A DNA stretch of 60,816 nt, from assembly GCA_964598695.1 (NCBI GenBank), contig CAZRDB010000004.1, positions 1 through 60,816 on the forward strand. The letters run 5' to 3'. Source of the DNA: CAZRDB01 sp964598695 (GTDB lineage Bacteria; Armatimonadota; Zipacnadia; UBA1398). The notes below the pieces were generated by a model. The model worked only from the letters and a program-made list of their open reading frames with translations. It did not search any database and was not told where the DNA came from. Positions 60,572 through 60,816 of the stretch are shown here, one piece after another (positions within the stretch are counted from its first letter, which is position 1; every line of letters starts with the position of its first letter). The translations under genes and the position numbers were made by a program.

Positions 60572-60816
60572 ATGGTGGCAGGACCAGTGGCTCCGCCCTC
60601 CGCGCGTCCGGTGAGTTCGCGGAAGAAGCCGGGACTACGACCGCCCGCCAGCGCCGGGCTGGTGATCCTCATCGCGCTGCTGCTCACCGGGCTCGCCGTC
60701 GGCTACCTCCGGTTCCGGGCCCCTGCCCTTCGGGCCGAGGCGCTCGCCGTGCGGCAGCGCCAGGCCGATGGGCTGGCCTACCGCCTCAGCCTCGACCTCA
60801 CCACGGCCGAGCAGCT
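60572..60816 (+). CDS. N-terminally anchored membrane protein, truncated by window edge
   Basis: Partial, 81 codons visible from the ATG at 60572; other in-frame GTG starts at 60587 and later are possible and no strong ribosome site is seen. A basic Pro-rich head (SSRKKPGLRPPASA) precedes one membrane segment (GLVILIALLLTGLAVGYLRF, about 29-48), then a helical start (APALRAEALAVRQRQADGLAYRL). This looks like a signal-anchored envelope protein with a coiled-coil beginning. Family not recognised. Confidence 0.5.
   Translation, partial: MVAGPVAPPSARPVSSRKKPGLRPPASAGLVILIALLLTGLAVGYLRFRAPALRAEALAVRQRQADGLAYRLSLDLTTAEQ

Noticed and set aside
60558..60640. tRNA-like 5' half (CCCGCGTGGCCGAATGGTGGC) near the right edge.
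   Set aside because: The D-arm-like sequence looks like a Ser or Leu tRNA, but no matching anticodon arm, T-arm or 3' acceptor strand follows. It is most likely the start of the last coding region.

Overview
The window is a stretch of very G+C-rich bacterial chromosome (third codon positions almost always G or C; shadow reading frames stay open for a kilobase or more on the wrong strand). It is densely coded, with no gap over about 225 bp. No phage, IS, integrase, CRISPR or rRNA is visible. The mix of families points to an uncultivated or poorly studied free-living lineage, perhaps Armatimonadota or a neighbouring Terrabacteria or PVC-like group: an R3H/Ycf45-type ATPase, a bifunctional-nuclease (BFN) protein, a large UPF0182 membrane protein, HisZ with short HisG, UroD-like proteins, WbsX/GH99-like proteins, and many glycoside hydrolases with signal peptides. 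The phylum is an inference from family content only. Secreted lipoproteins and Tat or Sec signals are present, but nothing here settles the envelope type.

Layout. (1) 1-917: end of an R3H/SpoIIIAA-like ATPase gene. (2) 12814 down to 933, minus strand: an eight-gene probable operon with gaps under 50 bp, BFN nuclease - UPF0182 - His-rich small membrane protein - MoxR AAA+ ATPase - DUF58 - two paralogous exported transglutaminases (one a lipoprotein) - exported GH51 arabinofuranosidase. (3) 13038-14622, plus: GHMP sugar kinase and an iron-sulfur-flavoprotein-like reductase. (4) 26638 down to 14638, minus: cysS, two paralogous exported proteins of unknown function, a GH5-like DUF5060-type enzyme, a WbsX/GH99-like protein, a membrane-anchored HEAT-repeat protein, a membrane spermidine-synthase-like protein and a RecF/SMC-like ATPase; several genes are translationally coupled by GTGA overlaps. 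(5) 26796-28034, plus: a beta-propeller lipoprotein. (6) 36198 down to 28048, minus: ferredoxin-type aldo/keto reductase, GAF/fRMsr-like protein, CarboxypepD_reg-like protein, GYD protein, THUMP RNA methyltransferase, GH29 fucosidase, an exported arginine-deiminase-family protein and an SGNH hydrolase. (7) 36363-49602, plus: GH36 alpha-galactosidase, a complete RbsA/RbsC/RbsB-like sugar ABC importer, an arabinose importer araFGH and a Tat-exported GH109-like enzyme, interrupted by one reverse gene for a ferredoxin-tailed aldo/keto reductase homologue that appears to lack the catalytic tetrad. (8) 55077 down to 49632, minus: a second GH36-like enzyme coupled to a UroD-like protein, and an orphan Cys-rich PAS histidine kinase. 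(9) 55191-56237: an alpha/beta hydrolase; then a REP-like hairpin element. (10) 58576 down to 56438, minus: tRNA-His(GTG), a terminator-like hairpin, hisZ and hisG. (11) 58725-60495, plus: a glutamine-dependent NAD synthetase split into amidase and synthetase genes; then a truncated membrane-anchored protein at the window edge.

How it fits together. The dominant theme is scavenging of plant-like or microbial heteroglycans: arabinofuranosidase GH51, two GH36, GH29, GH109-like and GH5-like enzymes, esterase or SGNH hydrolases, two sugar importers and a GHMP kinase of the fucokinase/heptokinase type. AraFGH gives the arabinose freed by GH51 a route in. The second theme is the MoxR/DUF58/transglutaminase/UPF0182 operon, probably an envelope-associated chaperone or protein-processing system whose substrate is unknown. 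Housekeeping genes (cysS, hisZG, tRNA-His, nadE, THUMP methyltransferase) are scattered between. The most tractable new biology is the tRNA-His - hairpin - hisZG arrangement, the eight-gene MoxR/UPF0182 operon, the paralogous secreted pair beside the GH5/WbsX genes, the exported arginine deiminase, and the degenerate ferredoxin-aldo/keto reductase between two sugar transporters.
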